Positions 9,535 through 19,501 of a stretch of DNA of 64,000 nucleotides are shown one piece after another; the stretch's first letter is position 1; the number at the start of each line of letters is the position of its first letter. Source of the DNA: CAVQEK01 sp964596645 (lineage in GTDB: Bacteria; Bacteroidota; Bacteroidia; Cytophagales; Cyclobacteriaceae). The stretch is taken from NCBI GenBank assembly GCA_964596645.1, contig CAZQVB010000016.1:39971-103970 (forward strand), given 5' to 3'. The translations under genes and the position numbers were made by a program. Below the pieces are notes generated by a model. The model had not been told where the DNA came from. It worked only from the letters and a program-made list of their open reading frames with translations, and made no database searches.

Positions 9535-9688
9535 TGTTGAAAATGATTTACAAGTGTTTTTCAATATTAAGCAACAAAAGTTTTCAATGCGCTATTGCAC
9601 ACCAGAAGCACATAATGATGACACTATTGAGGGCGGTAAAAATCAGATTGACCAGCATGATCTTGCAGACCAATGCCTGCTCGTTGGC

Positions 9689-9715
9689 AAAAAAATGCCC
9701 CGGCTTGCCAGGGCA
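9689..9715 (-). terminator. Intrinsic terminator of the giant secreted protein gene
   Basis: On the minus strand a GC-rich hairpin (arms TGCCCTGG and CCGGGGCA type, short loop AA plus flanking bases; 9696-9715) is followed by seven T (9689-9695 read in reverse). It begins about 40 bp after the stop of the 3077-residue gene, so it ends that transcript. Confidence 0.75.
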
Positions 9716-9752
9716 AAAGAATGAAATGTCGGTTGCTTATTTTCAATAATGA

Positions 9753-12700
9753 CTATGGCTTCACCAGTTGGTGCACCTCATGAAAATTTTCTCCGATTAT
9801 TTTCAACTGGTATACACCGGGGCTGAAGGATTGCATGCCAATCTGGTACACGTCGTTGATGTTCATTCCTTCCGCAGACTGCATCAATATAAGCTTGCCC
9901 GCCTGGTCGAACAGCACGAATTGTATAGTGCCTTCCAACGGCCTGCCGGGCGCAAGGTACAAGGTTGATCGCACCGGATTGGGGTAGCAGCGAAATGCCT
10001 GTTCTTGCTCATGCAGCGTTACCGACACACTGATCACCTTGCTGTAGCTGTAGGCACCGTCAAAGTCGACCTGCTTGAGTCTGTAGTAGAGCCGTGGGGA
10101 GTTGCTGCGTACGGCGTCTATGTATTCATATTCTTTGCGCTCTTTACTGTTCCCTGCGCCGTTGATCACCGCCACTTCCATAAAATCCCGCCCATTTTCA
10201 GACCGCTCCAGCACAAAATAGTCGTTATTGGTTTCTGTCGCTGTTGCCCAGCGCAGCACTACATCTTTTATTTCTGCTGTTCCGCTAAACTCCAGCAGCT
10301 CTATGGGCAGGGGGTTGTTGGAAAAATCCCAGAATATAGCCCAGTCGGAAAAGGCCGTAATACTGCTGACCGTCACCCGCGAAGGGTCTTCGTCGGGAGA
10401 GGGGTAGCTGGTGAACTGGTATGGGTCCCACTCGCCAAGGCCGGCATTCCACCGGGCGGCAAAGGCGAGGTTTTGCTGAAAGCCCGACTGACGCACATTG
10501 TCCGGATATTCGAAAATGGCCGTGGCGCGTGCACCTGTCGGGAAGGCCTGGGCGGTGATGTTCCAAAGCGCCTGTAGCGGATTTCCAGTGTCACCTTTGC
10601 CTTTGCTGGTCGCCGGGTTCACTGCCGATACATAAGCGGTCACGGAAGTGCTGCCCATATCGAAGCTCAGCGTGAGGGGCAGGTAGTTGGTATTGTCGCC
10701 GATGGGGTACAAGGTGGGGCTGGTGCCGGTATTTCTGGTATATCTGCCATACACATGGCCGGCTGTTCTTTCTACCAGGCAAGCAGCACCGGCATTGATC
10801 TGAAACGTGCCCGTTTCTATGTTGCCTTTCCTCAATATGAGCCGCTCGGTGACGTCGGTGTTGGTGTTCAGCAGTACGTTGGCCAAGGTTTTATTTACCT
10901 CCATCCGGGAGAACGATGTGGAGGAGGAGCCACCGATGGATTGGCTTTGGCTGCCGGTAAACTCCACCACACCCGTACCGCCTATGTATGCCGTCGGGTT
11001 GGCATTATTTATCCAGTGGCCAAACACGGCAATGCGGCGGTTGGCCAGACTGTTGTCGAGTTGGCCGGCGGCCAGTTCAAAGTTGCCCCTTACCACTAGA
11101 TCCACATTGGCCGTACGAAGCAGGCCGCTGCTGTTGATGATGAGGTGGTTGTAGATTGCCTGTGTGGGTAAGGTATAGTTGGTGCCGCTGTACTCCACCG
11201 TGCCGCCCAGTGGCCCCACAAATTTGTCGTAGGCACCGCCCGGAAATAAATTGCCCGAAAGTGCCAGCGTGCCCGTGCCCGACACTGAGCCAAGGTTGTG
11301 CCCTATGGTGCTGCTGCTGATGGTGAGCCGGGCATTGGCACGTACCTCCAGGCTGAAGGTGCTTTTGCTATTGGTCGATATCACCACGTGGTGATTGGCG
11401 CTGATGATCACCGGTGCACCGCTATTGGGTACTGCGCCGCCTATCCAGGTACTGCCGGCATCCCAGTTGCCGCTTTGGGCAGAGGTAAAGGAGCTTACTG
11501 GCAAAAAGCTGGAAGTAGCGCCGGCGGTATAGTCGCCTTCTACATACGATACTCCTGCGCCACCGCCATTGATCATGATGCCAGGAGGTGCCACAGTGCC
11601 CAACGAGGCGCCCTTCGTCCAGTCGCTGGTAAATCGCGCCGGAACGTACAAATTGTCGTTGCCCACTACATCTTCAGGGGCATATTGATACCGGTGTTGT
11701 AAGGTAAGCCCGCCAAAACCCTGCTCCGACACATTCCAGTAGTAGGAGAGGGCATCGCTACCGACGGCTGCAGACGGATGGCGCTGGTTGATCGGCTTCA
11801 CGGTGATTTGCCCGGTGCTGCTGTTGGCCGATGCCGTATAGCGGGCAGGCGTGTATTTTTCATTCACTCCGAGTGGAAAAGTGAAGTCGAAGGGGCCGGA
11901 TGCAAACTCTTTCCGTACGCCCTGGTCGCTGAGTGAGCCGTTGGTGGTGATCATGTTGAGCATGCCCGTACTACCCGCTATGCTTGCGCTTTCCCCCAAC
12001 ACCAACAGTGTGGCGCGAATGTTCAGTTTGCCGGTTACGAACTCCAGGATCCCGTTGATGGTCTGTACAGCAGAGAGCTCCAGACCCTGGGTGTTGTTGA
12101 TGCTTACGTTGCTAAACTGCCCTGAACCGTCGCCTGCCAGTATTTGCTTCAAGGATCCGTTGAAGAGCATTTTGCCTGGGCCACTGCTGGTATGGCGGGC
12201 GAAATTGTTCACGCGCTCGCGCACTTCTATTGTTTGGCCATTGTCGTGCAGCGTGCCGGCTGCAAGGTCCAGCGTTTTATGCACGATCACCCGACTCGCC
12301 AAAGCCACAGTGCCACTGCTTTTCACATTTTCTATGCACAGGTTGTGAAAGTTGATGGCTCCGCTGCCTGCCAGCGTCTGGTCGTGGATGATGCCATGGA
12401 AATGCGTGGTATTGCTTCCGGATGTGTACGTGCCATTTGCGGTGAAGTCGCGCTCCAAAAAGAGGTCGAAGTTGTTGGCGTTGAATTCAGCCCCGCTTTG
12501 TATGGTCATATTGTTTTTCAGCCTCAGGTTGCCCACTGTGAGGGTGGCCTTTGGTGCGTTGTGGCCGTTGATCACCAGGTTGTGCAGAGGCACCTGGCTG
12601 TAGAGGTGCATGTTCTGATTGGCCGGGGTAAGCATGTTACCGATTTCTATGGTGCCGCCCGTTATGCTGCTGGTCATAGGTTGCAGGTAGAGCGCGGCAA

Positions 12701-15700
12701 TGGTGGCAGTGCCCGATTGCTGCCGGGTGATTTGCAGCGTGCCGCCCGACATTTGGAAGGCGCTGCCTGCATTGAGTGCTTCGAGCAGGGCCCTGTTGGC
12801 GGTCGGTGCCGATTGTGTGCCCAACACAGCTAATCCCCCTGTTTGTATATACCTGATGGCGCTGATGGTGGAGGTGTTGGCGCGGCGTATCTGCGATCCC
12901 ACGCGCAGCTCCCCGCCATTGATCTCAATGGTTGGTCTGCCGGCTCCCGCTATTTCTATATAGTTGTCGTTGGTGCCTCCTCCTTCTATGTGCATAGTTC
13001 CGGCGTCTATCCGCAGCTTGCCGGCGAGCAGCAGTCCGGCGCCTGTGCCGGTGTTGGTCAGGCTTATGTTGCCGCCATTCACCCAAAGCTGTGCGGTGCT
13101 GGGAATGGAATAATCCGTGCCGTTATCTCCACTGCTGATGTTGAGATTTTGATTGCTAGTGAGCTTGAATGTGCCGTTTTGCAGCTCCAGGGCTTTGGTG
13201 CTGCCCATTACCGAAGCCTGTAAGGCGAAGTTGTTCAGGTTGGCCTCCAGCACCGGATCTTGCGTGGTGCCTTTGTTGATGATCAGCCGGTTGAAGTCTG
13301 TTCTGTTGCCGCTGCCGGTCAGGCTTTCATCGGTGTCGCCCAGAAAGTAGGTGTCGCAGTATTTATTATTGTTCACCATATCGAAATTACCGTCATTGTG
13401 CATGCTGCCATATAGCACGAGCGTGTTCGGCTGAGGATCTATACTTGAATTGGTCACCTGGAATACGCCGGTATTCCCGATTTTTAAGTCATTTCGTACT
13501 ACAATTTCCCGGCTCTGGCCATTCATGTACTGCAACCTGCCATCCACCACCAGGTCATTCCCTATATCCAGCGAGCCGCGGCCGGCAGTATTGCTGCTGA
13601 GTCGTGCATTGCCCGCACCGGCTTTTATAGTCAGGTCATTGTGAATGAGGAGGTTTTCATTGGGAAAGGTAATGTTGTTGCCATTGGGCCATATCACCAG
13701 GTTGTTGTAGTTCAGCAGTGCGATGGAAATTGGCGTTTGCGAGGTGACCGGAAGAGTAAAGTTGCTGCCCGATCCGTAGTACTCTACTGTGCCACCAGAG
13801 GGTGAAAGAAAATCACCAAAGTCGCCCGACGGAAAAGTGGCAGTGCCGGAGCTGGAGGAGAGCCGCAGTGTGCCATTGCCTTTTACTTTTTCTTGTATGG
13901 AAAATCCGAAATTATGATTGACGGTAGTGCCGAGATCCAGCACGCTGCCGGAGTCCAGCTTCAGTGTGCCTGCTCTTTTTGCATTTTCACTGATGGTGAT
14001 GGTATGGAAGTAGGTAAGGCCATCGCCGATGAGTACCGGGTTGGTAGCGCCGGGTTCACTGCCTGCGGCCGGCCCGCCGTGCCCCACGGTAGACCATGTG
14101 TTGCCGTCGTTCCAACTGCCATTGGCCCGGCTGTAGTAGGCCACAATGGTGCCAAGGGCGGTGGATCTTCCGGCGGTATAGTCGCCATCGATGGCGGGCA
14201 GATTGTTAATGGTGATCACATTGGTGCCTGTGTTTACCGGAGCGCCCTGTAGCCAGTTTGCTTCGTTGTTGTAGTAGCCGGCTATGTACTGTGGTTCGGA
14301 GCCCGCAACATCGCTCTGGTCGTAGGTAAAATTGTAAGAAATCGACTTGCTTCCGTCAAAGCCGGTGGAGGAGGCCGTCCAGTAGTACTCAAGTGCGCTG
14401 CTGTTGGTGACAAATGGATGCTGGTCATTCACCGGATTCAGCGTGATGCTGCCCAATGGCGAGGCCGAATTCACCGTAACGGTGGCCGGTGTATACAGGC
14501 CGGCCACACCAAAGGGATAGGTGAAGGTGCCCGGAGCACCGAAGTGCTTCGTGATGCCCCCGTCCGACTTGTTGCCATTGGTCTGGATTTTCTTGGTAGT
14601 CGTGGGACCGCTTACTACGATATTGGCTGATGCCGTAAAGGCCAGGTTTTTATCGGCAATATTAAAGATGCCCTGTGTCAACGTGAGGCTGCCGTGCATG
14701 GTCTGGCTGTTTTGCAGCAACACCCCTTGCGGATCATTGATTTCAAGATTGCCTAATTGCCCGCTGGCCGTACCATCTATCACCGCCTGTGTTGCCACGG
14801 TATTGATCATTCGCAACTTGCCTGCACCGCTGTGCACACCCGCGTTAAATATGTCGCCGGCTATGTCCACTGTTTTGCCACCATCGGCCAACGTGCCCGC
14901 TTCTATGCGCAGATTGCCCCTCACGGCCACATTGCCCGCGCCGCCGAGCAGCAGTGTGCCATTTGCCTGTGCATTGATCAGGGTGAGGTGGTGGAAATCC
15001 AGCGGATTGGCAGTGGTTATGTTCTGACTGGCCGACCGGCCGCTGAATGTGGTGGTATTGGTGCCCGGGGTATATGTGCCAGTGCTGGTAAGGTGGCGCC
15101 CGATGCTGAGGTCGTTATTGTTTGCCCTCAGCACCACGCCGGCATTTATTGTCAGGTCGTTCAGTATGGTCAGTGGCTTGCCCGCTATATCCACATTGGC
15201 TGTGCCGCTTCCTTTGCTCAAAGTCAGATTATACAGTGGCACTGTAGATTCTATGTTGAATGCCGAGTTGTTTTCTGTGACAATGCGCACATCTCCGCCA
15301 GTCACTTCAAAATTGTCGCTGGCCGCATTGATGAACAATGCACCTGTGCCACTAGCCTTTCTAATGGTCAATATACCGCCCGACATTCTGAAAATACTGG
15401 ATATTTTGTCCAGGCTGAATTGGGCAGAAGATCCGTTGGTCTCGCCATCGCCGGTGATGATCATGTGCCCGCCCGACTGCACGTAGGCGCTCCTGTTGAA
15501 AGATGCGCCCAGGGAGCCGCCACTGGATGCGCGAAACTGACTCACCTCTACAAGGCCACCCTCAATGATGAGCTCCGAAATGGTGCGGTACACGATGCCC
15601 GCACTCTCGTTACCACGCCAGATGCCGCTGGTCACGCGCAGCTTTCCGTAGAGTGTGAGGCCAGTATTGCCTGAGCCGCCCGTGCTGTTGTTGGTGGCTA

Positions 15701-18700
15701 CGGTGCCGCCATTGAGCCAAATGGCACCATTCTCTGGTATAAAAAAGTCATTTCCTCCGCTTGAAAGCCGGGGTATGTTGATGTTGGAACCCAGCTTGAG
15801 CGTGCCGTTTTTCACCCACAGCGCTTTGAGAATTTCCGGATTTTCCTGCGTGTAGATGCCGGAGGTAGAGCCGTTGGCCTGGTCTACCCGCCCATACAGC
15901 ACCATATTGGCTGGGTTAAAGTCCAACAGGTACGTCTGGTCCACACCTTTGTCCACGATCAGGCGGTAAAGGTCCAGCTTGGGGCCATTGCCCATGAAGT
16001 AATTGTCTGTGGCGCCTTTCATTGTGAGAATGGCCGCACCGCTACCCGCAGCATCGTTGTATTGGGCGCTGTTTACCAGGTCTACGGAGCCGTTATTGGT
16101 CACATTGCCGTGGAATGTGAGCGCATGTATACTCGTGTTTCCTATAGTGATGGCAGCGCCGGCATTGATGGCCACATCGCCTAATACGTCGATGGTAAGC
16201 ACACTGTTATTCACTGCGCCAAGCCGCAAGGTGCCACCGTCTATAGTTAGGTTGCCGATGATGGTCCAGGTGCGGTTGGCAGCGCTTGCCGGGCCTATAG
16301 TTTTCACGCCATTTCCTGAAAATATCAGGTTGTTATACTGTGTGATGGCCGGGTCGAGGGCGCCGGTGTAATTGTAATATTCTATGGTGCCGCCAACGGC
16401 CGATGTGAAATCAGTATAGTTTCCGGTCGGCACATTGATGGTGGCCATACGCAGCAAGCCTGCACCGGAGATATTGCCAAAGGCGTGGCCACCAAAGGAT
16501 TGTATATCCAGCGTACCGCCATTTTGTATTTCCAATGACGTGAGCTGCTTCACATCGGCTGCGGTAATGGCCACGTTGCGGCCGTTGAGTACGATCACAC
16601 GGTCGCCATTGTCGGGCCCGCCAGCCGCAGGCTGGCCTTGCAGTATAGTGCCTGTGGGGTCGGTGGTCCATGTATTGGGTGTTTCCCATGGGCCCGACTG
16701 GTAGCTGTAGTAGGTTTTGGCAAAATTGGCAGGATCGCCGGCACGCCATTCAAGCTCCAAAAAGGTATTACCTGCGGCATTTACTCCGAATGTGCTCGAA
16801 GCGGTATTTACGAAGCTACCGTTCACATCATTTTCCACATTGTCGGCAGAGCGCTTTACCTGCAGCGTGGGGCTGCCCACTATGCTGATTTCCGAAGGAT
16901 CGTATTTGAAAATCATACGGGCATTGCCAATGCTGCTGATGTTGTTTTTGCGCAGCCGGAAATACCGCTTCACCAGATTGTTTTTGGAGGAGGGCAGGGG
17001 TATGGCCTTAGCCGAAATAGACCCCACACCGGTGATGGTTGCACTCAATTGTGTCACATTCACATAGCTGTATATACTGCCTGTGCCAATGGGAAAAAGT
17101 CTGGTGAGTTGGGCTGTGGTAGTGCCTTCTTTTACCAGTACACCGCGCGCAGAGTTGGTGCCATCTTGTTGTATCATACGCGAAGCCGAAAAATTGGCTA
17201 TACCTGTGCCATTGGAAGCACCGCGGATGCTGGCATTGGGCCCAATGGTGAGGTCATTGACGCCCAGGTATAGATTGCCTTCATTGGCCAATGCCAACTC
17301 ATTGTCCACACGGGCATCCATTTCGAGCAGCAGCCTGAGCCCGGAGCCTTTGCTTAGCCTTAAGTTATGCAAATGGCTGGTGCCACTGCCCGATATCGTC
17401 TGGTCCAGCGTGGTGTTGTTGAAATTGAGCGTTCCCGTGCCGGCGATGGCGCCATTGTTTAGCAGGTTGCCACCAATATTGGCGGTGTAGGCAGCCGTAT
17501 TAAATATAGCCGACGGCAGAATCTGCAGGTCTTTCAGGATGTTGGTATTTGCGCCGATGGACTTGGTGCCATTGCCGGCGATATGCATGTGCGCATAGCT
17601 GTGCGGCGCCGGGCCTATGTTGTAGCTGACATTGCCGTTGTATTCCACCACACCATTGCCGGCGGCGGTGAGAAAGTTGGTGTAATTACCTGCAGGAAAA
17701 GTAGTGGTGCCTGCTGCTGCGGACGACAGTGCCAATATTCCATTGCCGGTGACTGTTCCCAGGCTGTGGCCTGTCAGGCTGCCCAGGTCCAGCCGGCCCT
17801 GCAGCAGGCGCGTTTCTATGGCTGCGGTCAATACTGCCTGAGCCACTGCGCTCACCGATGTGCTCGGCTTGTCGATGGCCAGCCGGTTGAAACTGGCCGT
17901 GCCACTGATGGTTTGGTTGCGGATGCCACCCATGGTAAATGTGCCGGCGCCTGGCGTGAAGCTGCCATTGTTGGCAAAGTCGCCTTCCAGCCAAATATTT
18001 CTTCCGGAGGCATTAAACGTGTTGCCAGTGGCAATGCTCAGATTTTTTCGTACGATCAAATCATCGGTCAGCACTTTGGTGCCGCTGCCACTGAGTACCA
18101 GGTTTTCAAAATGCTTCACTACACCCGCACTGGCCACTGCCTGATTGGTGCCGGTATACTCCACCGTACCATTTTCGCCGGCTATAATGGTAGAGTAGCC
18201 CGAGGGAAACGTCTGAGTGCCGTAGATCCGGAGCTGACCGTTGATGTCGATCCTTATTTGGGCCGAGTCGGCAGGCGTAGTCACAGCGCTGTTGATGGTG
18301 TATTGGTTGGCGGCATTGCCCAGATCAAGGTAGCCAGCCTGTATGTACAGCAGCTCGGCCACCGTCCAGTGGCTGCCTACGGCTATGGTCCTGTTGTTTT
18401 TATTGATGATGAGGCTGTTCAAGGAGGACCTTGACGCGGGGGCATTTCCTTTCAACTCCACATTGCCGCCCACCTCGAAGTAAAGATCTACCGTAGCCCA
18501 GCCAGCTACCGGCCTGGCGAGGTCAGAAAAGTTGATCTGGCCATTGTTGGTAAGCGTGCCTTGGTCGCCAGTGATGCGCATGGTGTGGCTGCCTGCAGTG
18601 AGTGCACTGTTTCGCTGAAGCACGCCGTTCACGCCTACGGTTACAGGCCCATTCACGGTGAGCGCGCGGCTGGTGTTGTCATTGCCAATGGTAAGCACCC

Positions 18701-18986
18701 CGGCGGCACTTGCATTGCCTACTATGAGCGAGGCAATATCTGCATCTATGTCGAGCACTATAGCGTCGTTGGCAGATATGATGACTCTGTCGGTAGTGCT
18801 GCTGCCGGGCAATGCCGTGGCGGCTGCGCCCATGTGGCTGATGGTAGACCAGCTTTGGAGGTCTGACCAGTTGCCGTTGCTCCGGCTGTAGTAGGTCGTC
18901 TGGGCGAAGAGACTGTTGAGTGAGAAAAAATAAAAAATTAAACCAGCCAGCAGGCCGGCTTTACTAAAGTTGGACACACTTTTCAT
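9753..18986 (-). CDS. Giant four-module T9SS-secreted surface protein (3077 aa)
   Basis: Very large secreted protein with an N-terminal signal peptide (hydrophobic GLLAGLIFYFFSLNSLFAQ). It is built from repeats, each opening with the same motif: YYSRSNGNWSDLQSW near residue 30, YYSYQSGPWETPNTW near 760, YYSRANGSWNDGNTW near 1615 and FTSAQSGNWDAGSTW near 2500. After each opening come hundreds of residues of short G/N/T-rich strands (NLTI..GGTL, LNNNGS-like), typical of a right-handed beta-helix. Modules 2 and 3 are alike along most of their 850-880 residues, an old internal duplication. Near the C-terminus is the common ATETNNDYFVLERSENG...YYRLKQVDFDG domain, then a type IX sorting domain starting at CYPNPVRSTLYL and ending LKIIGENFHEVHQL. 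It is therefore expected to cross the outer membrane by T9SS and act at the cell surface, probably in adhesion (inference). The frame is intact for 9.2 kb. Confidence 0.88.
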   Translation of the reverse strand: MKSVSNFSKAGLLAGLIFYFFSLNSLFAQTTYYSRSNGNWSDLQSWSTISHMGAAATALPGSSTTDRVIISANDAIVLDIDADIASLIVGNASAAGVLTIGNDNTSRALTVNGPVTVGVNGVLQRNSALTAGSHTMRITGDQGTLTNNGQINFSDLARPVAGWATVDLYFEVGGNVELKGNAPASRSSLNSLIINKNNRTIAVGSHWTVAELLYIQAGYLDLGNAANQYTINSAVTTPADSAQIRIDINGQLRIYGTQTFPSGYSTIIAGENGTVEYTGTNQAVASAGVVKHFENLVLSGSGTKVLTDDLIVRKNLSIATGNTFNASGRNIWLEGDFANNGSFTPGAGTFTMGGIRNQTISGTASFNRLAIDKPSTSVSAVAQAVLTAAIETRLLQGRLDLGSLTGHSLGTVTGNGILALSSAAAGTTTFPAGNYTNFLTAAGNGVVEYNGNVSYNIGPAPHSYAHMHIAGNGTKSIGANTNILKDLQILPSAIFNTAAYTANIGGNLLNNGAIAGTGTLNFNNTTLDQTISGSGTSHLHNLRLSKGSGLRLLLEMDARVDNELALANEGNLYLGVNDLTIGPNASIRGASNGTGIANFSASRMIQQDGTNSARGVLVKEGTTTAQLTRLFPIGTGSIYSYVNVTQLSATITGVGSISAKAIPLPSSKNNLVKRYFRLRKNNISSIGNARMIFKYDPSEISIVGSPTLQVKRSADNVENDVNGSFVNTASSTFGVNAAGNTFLELEWRAGDPANFAKTYYSYQSGPWETPNTWTTDPTGTILQGQPAAGGPDNGDRVIVLNGRNVAITAADVKQLTSLEIQNGGTLDIQSFGGHAFGNISGAGLLRMATINVPTGNYTDFTSAVGGTIEYYNYTGALDPAITQYNNLIFSGNGVKTIGPASAANRTWTIIGNLTIDGGTLRLGAVNNSVLTIDVLGDVAINAGAAITIGNTSIHALTFHGNVTNNGSVDLVNSAQYNDAAGSGAAILTMKGATDNYFMGNGPKLDLYRLIVDKGVDQTYLLDFNPANMVLYGRVDQANGSTSGIYTQENPEILKALWVKNGTLKLGSNINIPRLSSGGNDFFIPENGAIWLNGGTVATNNSTGGSGNTGLTLYGKLRVTSGIWRGNESAGIVYRTISELIIEGGLVEVSQFRASSGGSLGASFNRSAYVQSGGHMIITGDGETNGSSAQFSLDKISSIFRMSGGILTIRKASGTGALFINAASDNFEVTGGDVRIVTENNSAFNIESTVPLYNLTLSKGSGTANVDIAGKPLTILNDLTINAGVVLRANNNDLSIGRHLTSTGTYTPGTNTTTFSGRSASQNITTANPLDFHHLTLINAQANGTLLLGGAGNVAVRGNLRIEAGTLADGGKTVDIAGDIFNAGVHSGAGKLRMINTVATQAVIDGTASGQLGNLEINDPQGVLLQNSQTMHGSLTLTQGIFNIADKNLAFTASANIVVSGPTTTKKIQTNGNKSDGGITKHFGAPGTFTYPFGVAGLYTPATVTVNSASPLGSITLNPVNDQHPFVTNSSALEYYWTASSTGFDGSKSISYNFTYDQSDVAGSEPQYIAGYYNNEANWLQGAPVNTGTNVITINNLPAIDGDYTAGRSTALGTIVAYYSRANGSWNDGNTWSTVGHGGPAAGSEPGATNPVLIGDGLTYFHTITISENAKRAGTLKLDSGSVLDLGTTVNHNFGFSIQEKVKGNGTLRLSSSSGTATFPSGDFGDFLSPSGGTVEYYGSGSNFTLPVTSQTPISIALLNYNNLVIWPNGNNITFPNENLLIHNDLTIKAGAGNARLSSNTAGRGSLDIGNDLVVDGRLQYMNGQSREIVVRNDLKIGNTGVFQVTNSSIDPQPNTLVLYGSMHNDGNFDMVNNNKYCDTYFLGDTDESLTGSGNRTDFNRLIINKGTTQDPVLEANLNNFALQASVMGSTKALELQNGTFKLTSNQNLNISSGDNGTDYSIPSTAQLWVNGGNISLTNTGTGAGLLLAGKLRIDAGTMHIEGGGTNDNYIEIAGAGRPTIEINGGELRVGSQIRRANTSTISAIRYIQTGGLAVLGTQSAPTANRALLEALNAGSAFQMSGGTLQITRQQSGTATIAALYLQPMTSSITGGTIEIGNMLTPANQNMHLYSQVPLHNLVINGHNAPKATLTVGNLRLKNNMTIQSGAEFNANNFDLFLERDFTANGTYTSGSNTTHFHGIIHDQTLAGSGAINFHNLCIENVKSSGTVALASRVIVHKTLDLAAGTLHDNGQTIEVRERVNNFARHTSSGPGKMLFNGSLKQILAGDGSGQFSNVSINNTQGLELSAVQTINGILEFVTGKLNIRATLLVLGESASIAGSTGMLNMITTNGSLSDQGVRKEFASGPFDFTFPLGVNEKYTPARYTASANSSTGQITVKPINQRHPSAAVGSDALSYYWNVSEQGFGGLTLQHRYQYAPEDVVGNDNLYVPARFTSDWTKGASLGTVAPPGIMINGGGAGVSYVEGDYTAGATSSFLPVSSFTSAQSGNWDAGSTWIGGAVPNSGAPVIISANHHVVISTNSKSTFSLEVRANARLTISSSTIGHNLGSVSGTGTLALSGNLFPGGAYDKFVGPLGGTVEYSGTNYTLPTQAIYNHLIINSSGLLRTANVDLVVRGNFELAAGQLDNSLANRRIAVFGHWINNANPTAYIGGTGVVEFTGSQSQSIGGSSSTSFSRMEVNKTLANVLLNTNTDVTERLILRKGNIETGTFQINAGAACLVERTAGHVYGRYTRNTGTSPTLYPIGDNTNYLPLTLSFDMGSTSVTAYVSAVNPATSKGKGDTGNPLQALWNITAQAFPTGARATAIFEYPDNVRQSGFQQNLAFAARWNAGLGEWDPYQFTSYPSPDEDPSRVTVSSITAFSDWAIFWDFSNNPLPIELLEFSGTAEIKDVVLRWATATETNNDYFVLERSENGRDFMEVAVINGAGNSKERKEYEYIDAVRSNSPRLYYRLKQVDFDGAYSYSKVISVSVTLHEQEQAFRCYPNPVRSTLYLAPGRPLEGTIQFVLFDQAGKLILMQSAEGMNINDVYQIGMQSFSPGVYQLKIIGENFHEVHQLVKP

Positions 18987-19121
18987 CTTACTATCAATAT
19001 CATCTCCACCGATCGGCGCGTGCCCGCCACAGGATGATCAAGGCAGTCACTGCGCACCATGATGCAAATTTCGACTTATGAAGGCCACATGGCCTAAGCA
19101 TTATTGCGTGCACTGTGATTA

Positions 19122-19144
19122 TGTAAGATTTGCATTAAATGCAA
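19122..19144 (+). promoter_or_regulatory. Candidate operator, copy 1 (TGTAAGATT plus TTGCA-N5-TGCAA)
   Basis: TGTAAGATT runs into the perfect palindrome TTGCATT-A-AATGCAA. The same arrangement recurs about 204 bp to the right. This copy lies about 140 bp upstream of the adhesin start, in the region between two divergent genes. The binding protein is unknown. Confidence 0.4.
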
Positions 19145-19325
19145 CTAATGAATGCCAGTCTATTTCATGGCCATGGCAGGCCAACTGCAGCACGGATACA
19201 ATTGAGTAGCGTGGCGATTTTTGTTGACTGACTTTTTTGAGATGTTTTAACAACCATAGGAGATGATCGGGCAAAGTCAGCCAGATGAAGTGGTGCTGGT
19301 TTACACAATGGCTAAGGTCGCTTTG

Positions 19326-19349
19326 TGTAAGATTTTGCAAAAAATGCAA
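19326..19349 (+). promoter_or_regulatory. Candidate operator, copy 2 (TGTAAGATT plus TTGCA-N5-TGCAA)
   Basis: Second copy of the motif: TGTAAGATTT followed by TTGCA, five A, TGCAA. It has the same orientation as copy 1 with a one-base length difference, and lies about 150 bp before the helicase start. AT-rich context makes chance similarity possible, but both the direct part and the palindrome are kept. Confidence 0.4.
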
Positions 19350-19501
19350 GACTTGAATGTGTCGAGGATCAATTTATTTCTGAACAAATCCTCTATATCA
19401 TCACAAGGTGCAGCCCGCACTTCATTTTCAATTCAGCAACAAAAATTAGATTCACCCGAATTTTGCCTAATTTCGCGGCTCACTAATCAATAAATAAGCT
19501 T

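Larger units (their letters stand above)
18987..19501. other. Intergenic region between divergent adhesin and helicase genes
   Basis: 515 bp with no gene I can support. Short open frames at 19119-19349 (minus) and 19263-19493 (plus) overlap each other and show no family signature. The notable content is a pair of similar palindromic motifs, described separately at 19122-19144 and 19326-19349. Confidence 0.6.

Noticed and set aside
14757..15674. 305-codon open frame opposite the giant adhesin (and others such as 17583-18434)
   Set aside because: Caused by G/N/T-rich repeats on the other strand; no signal or motif.
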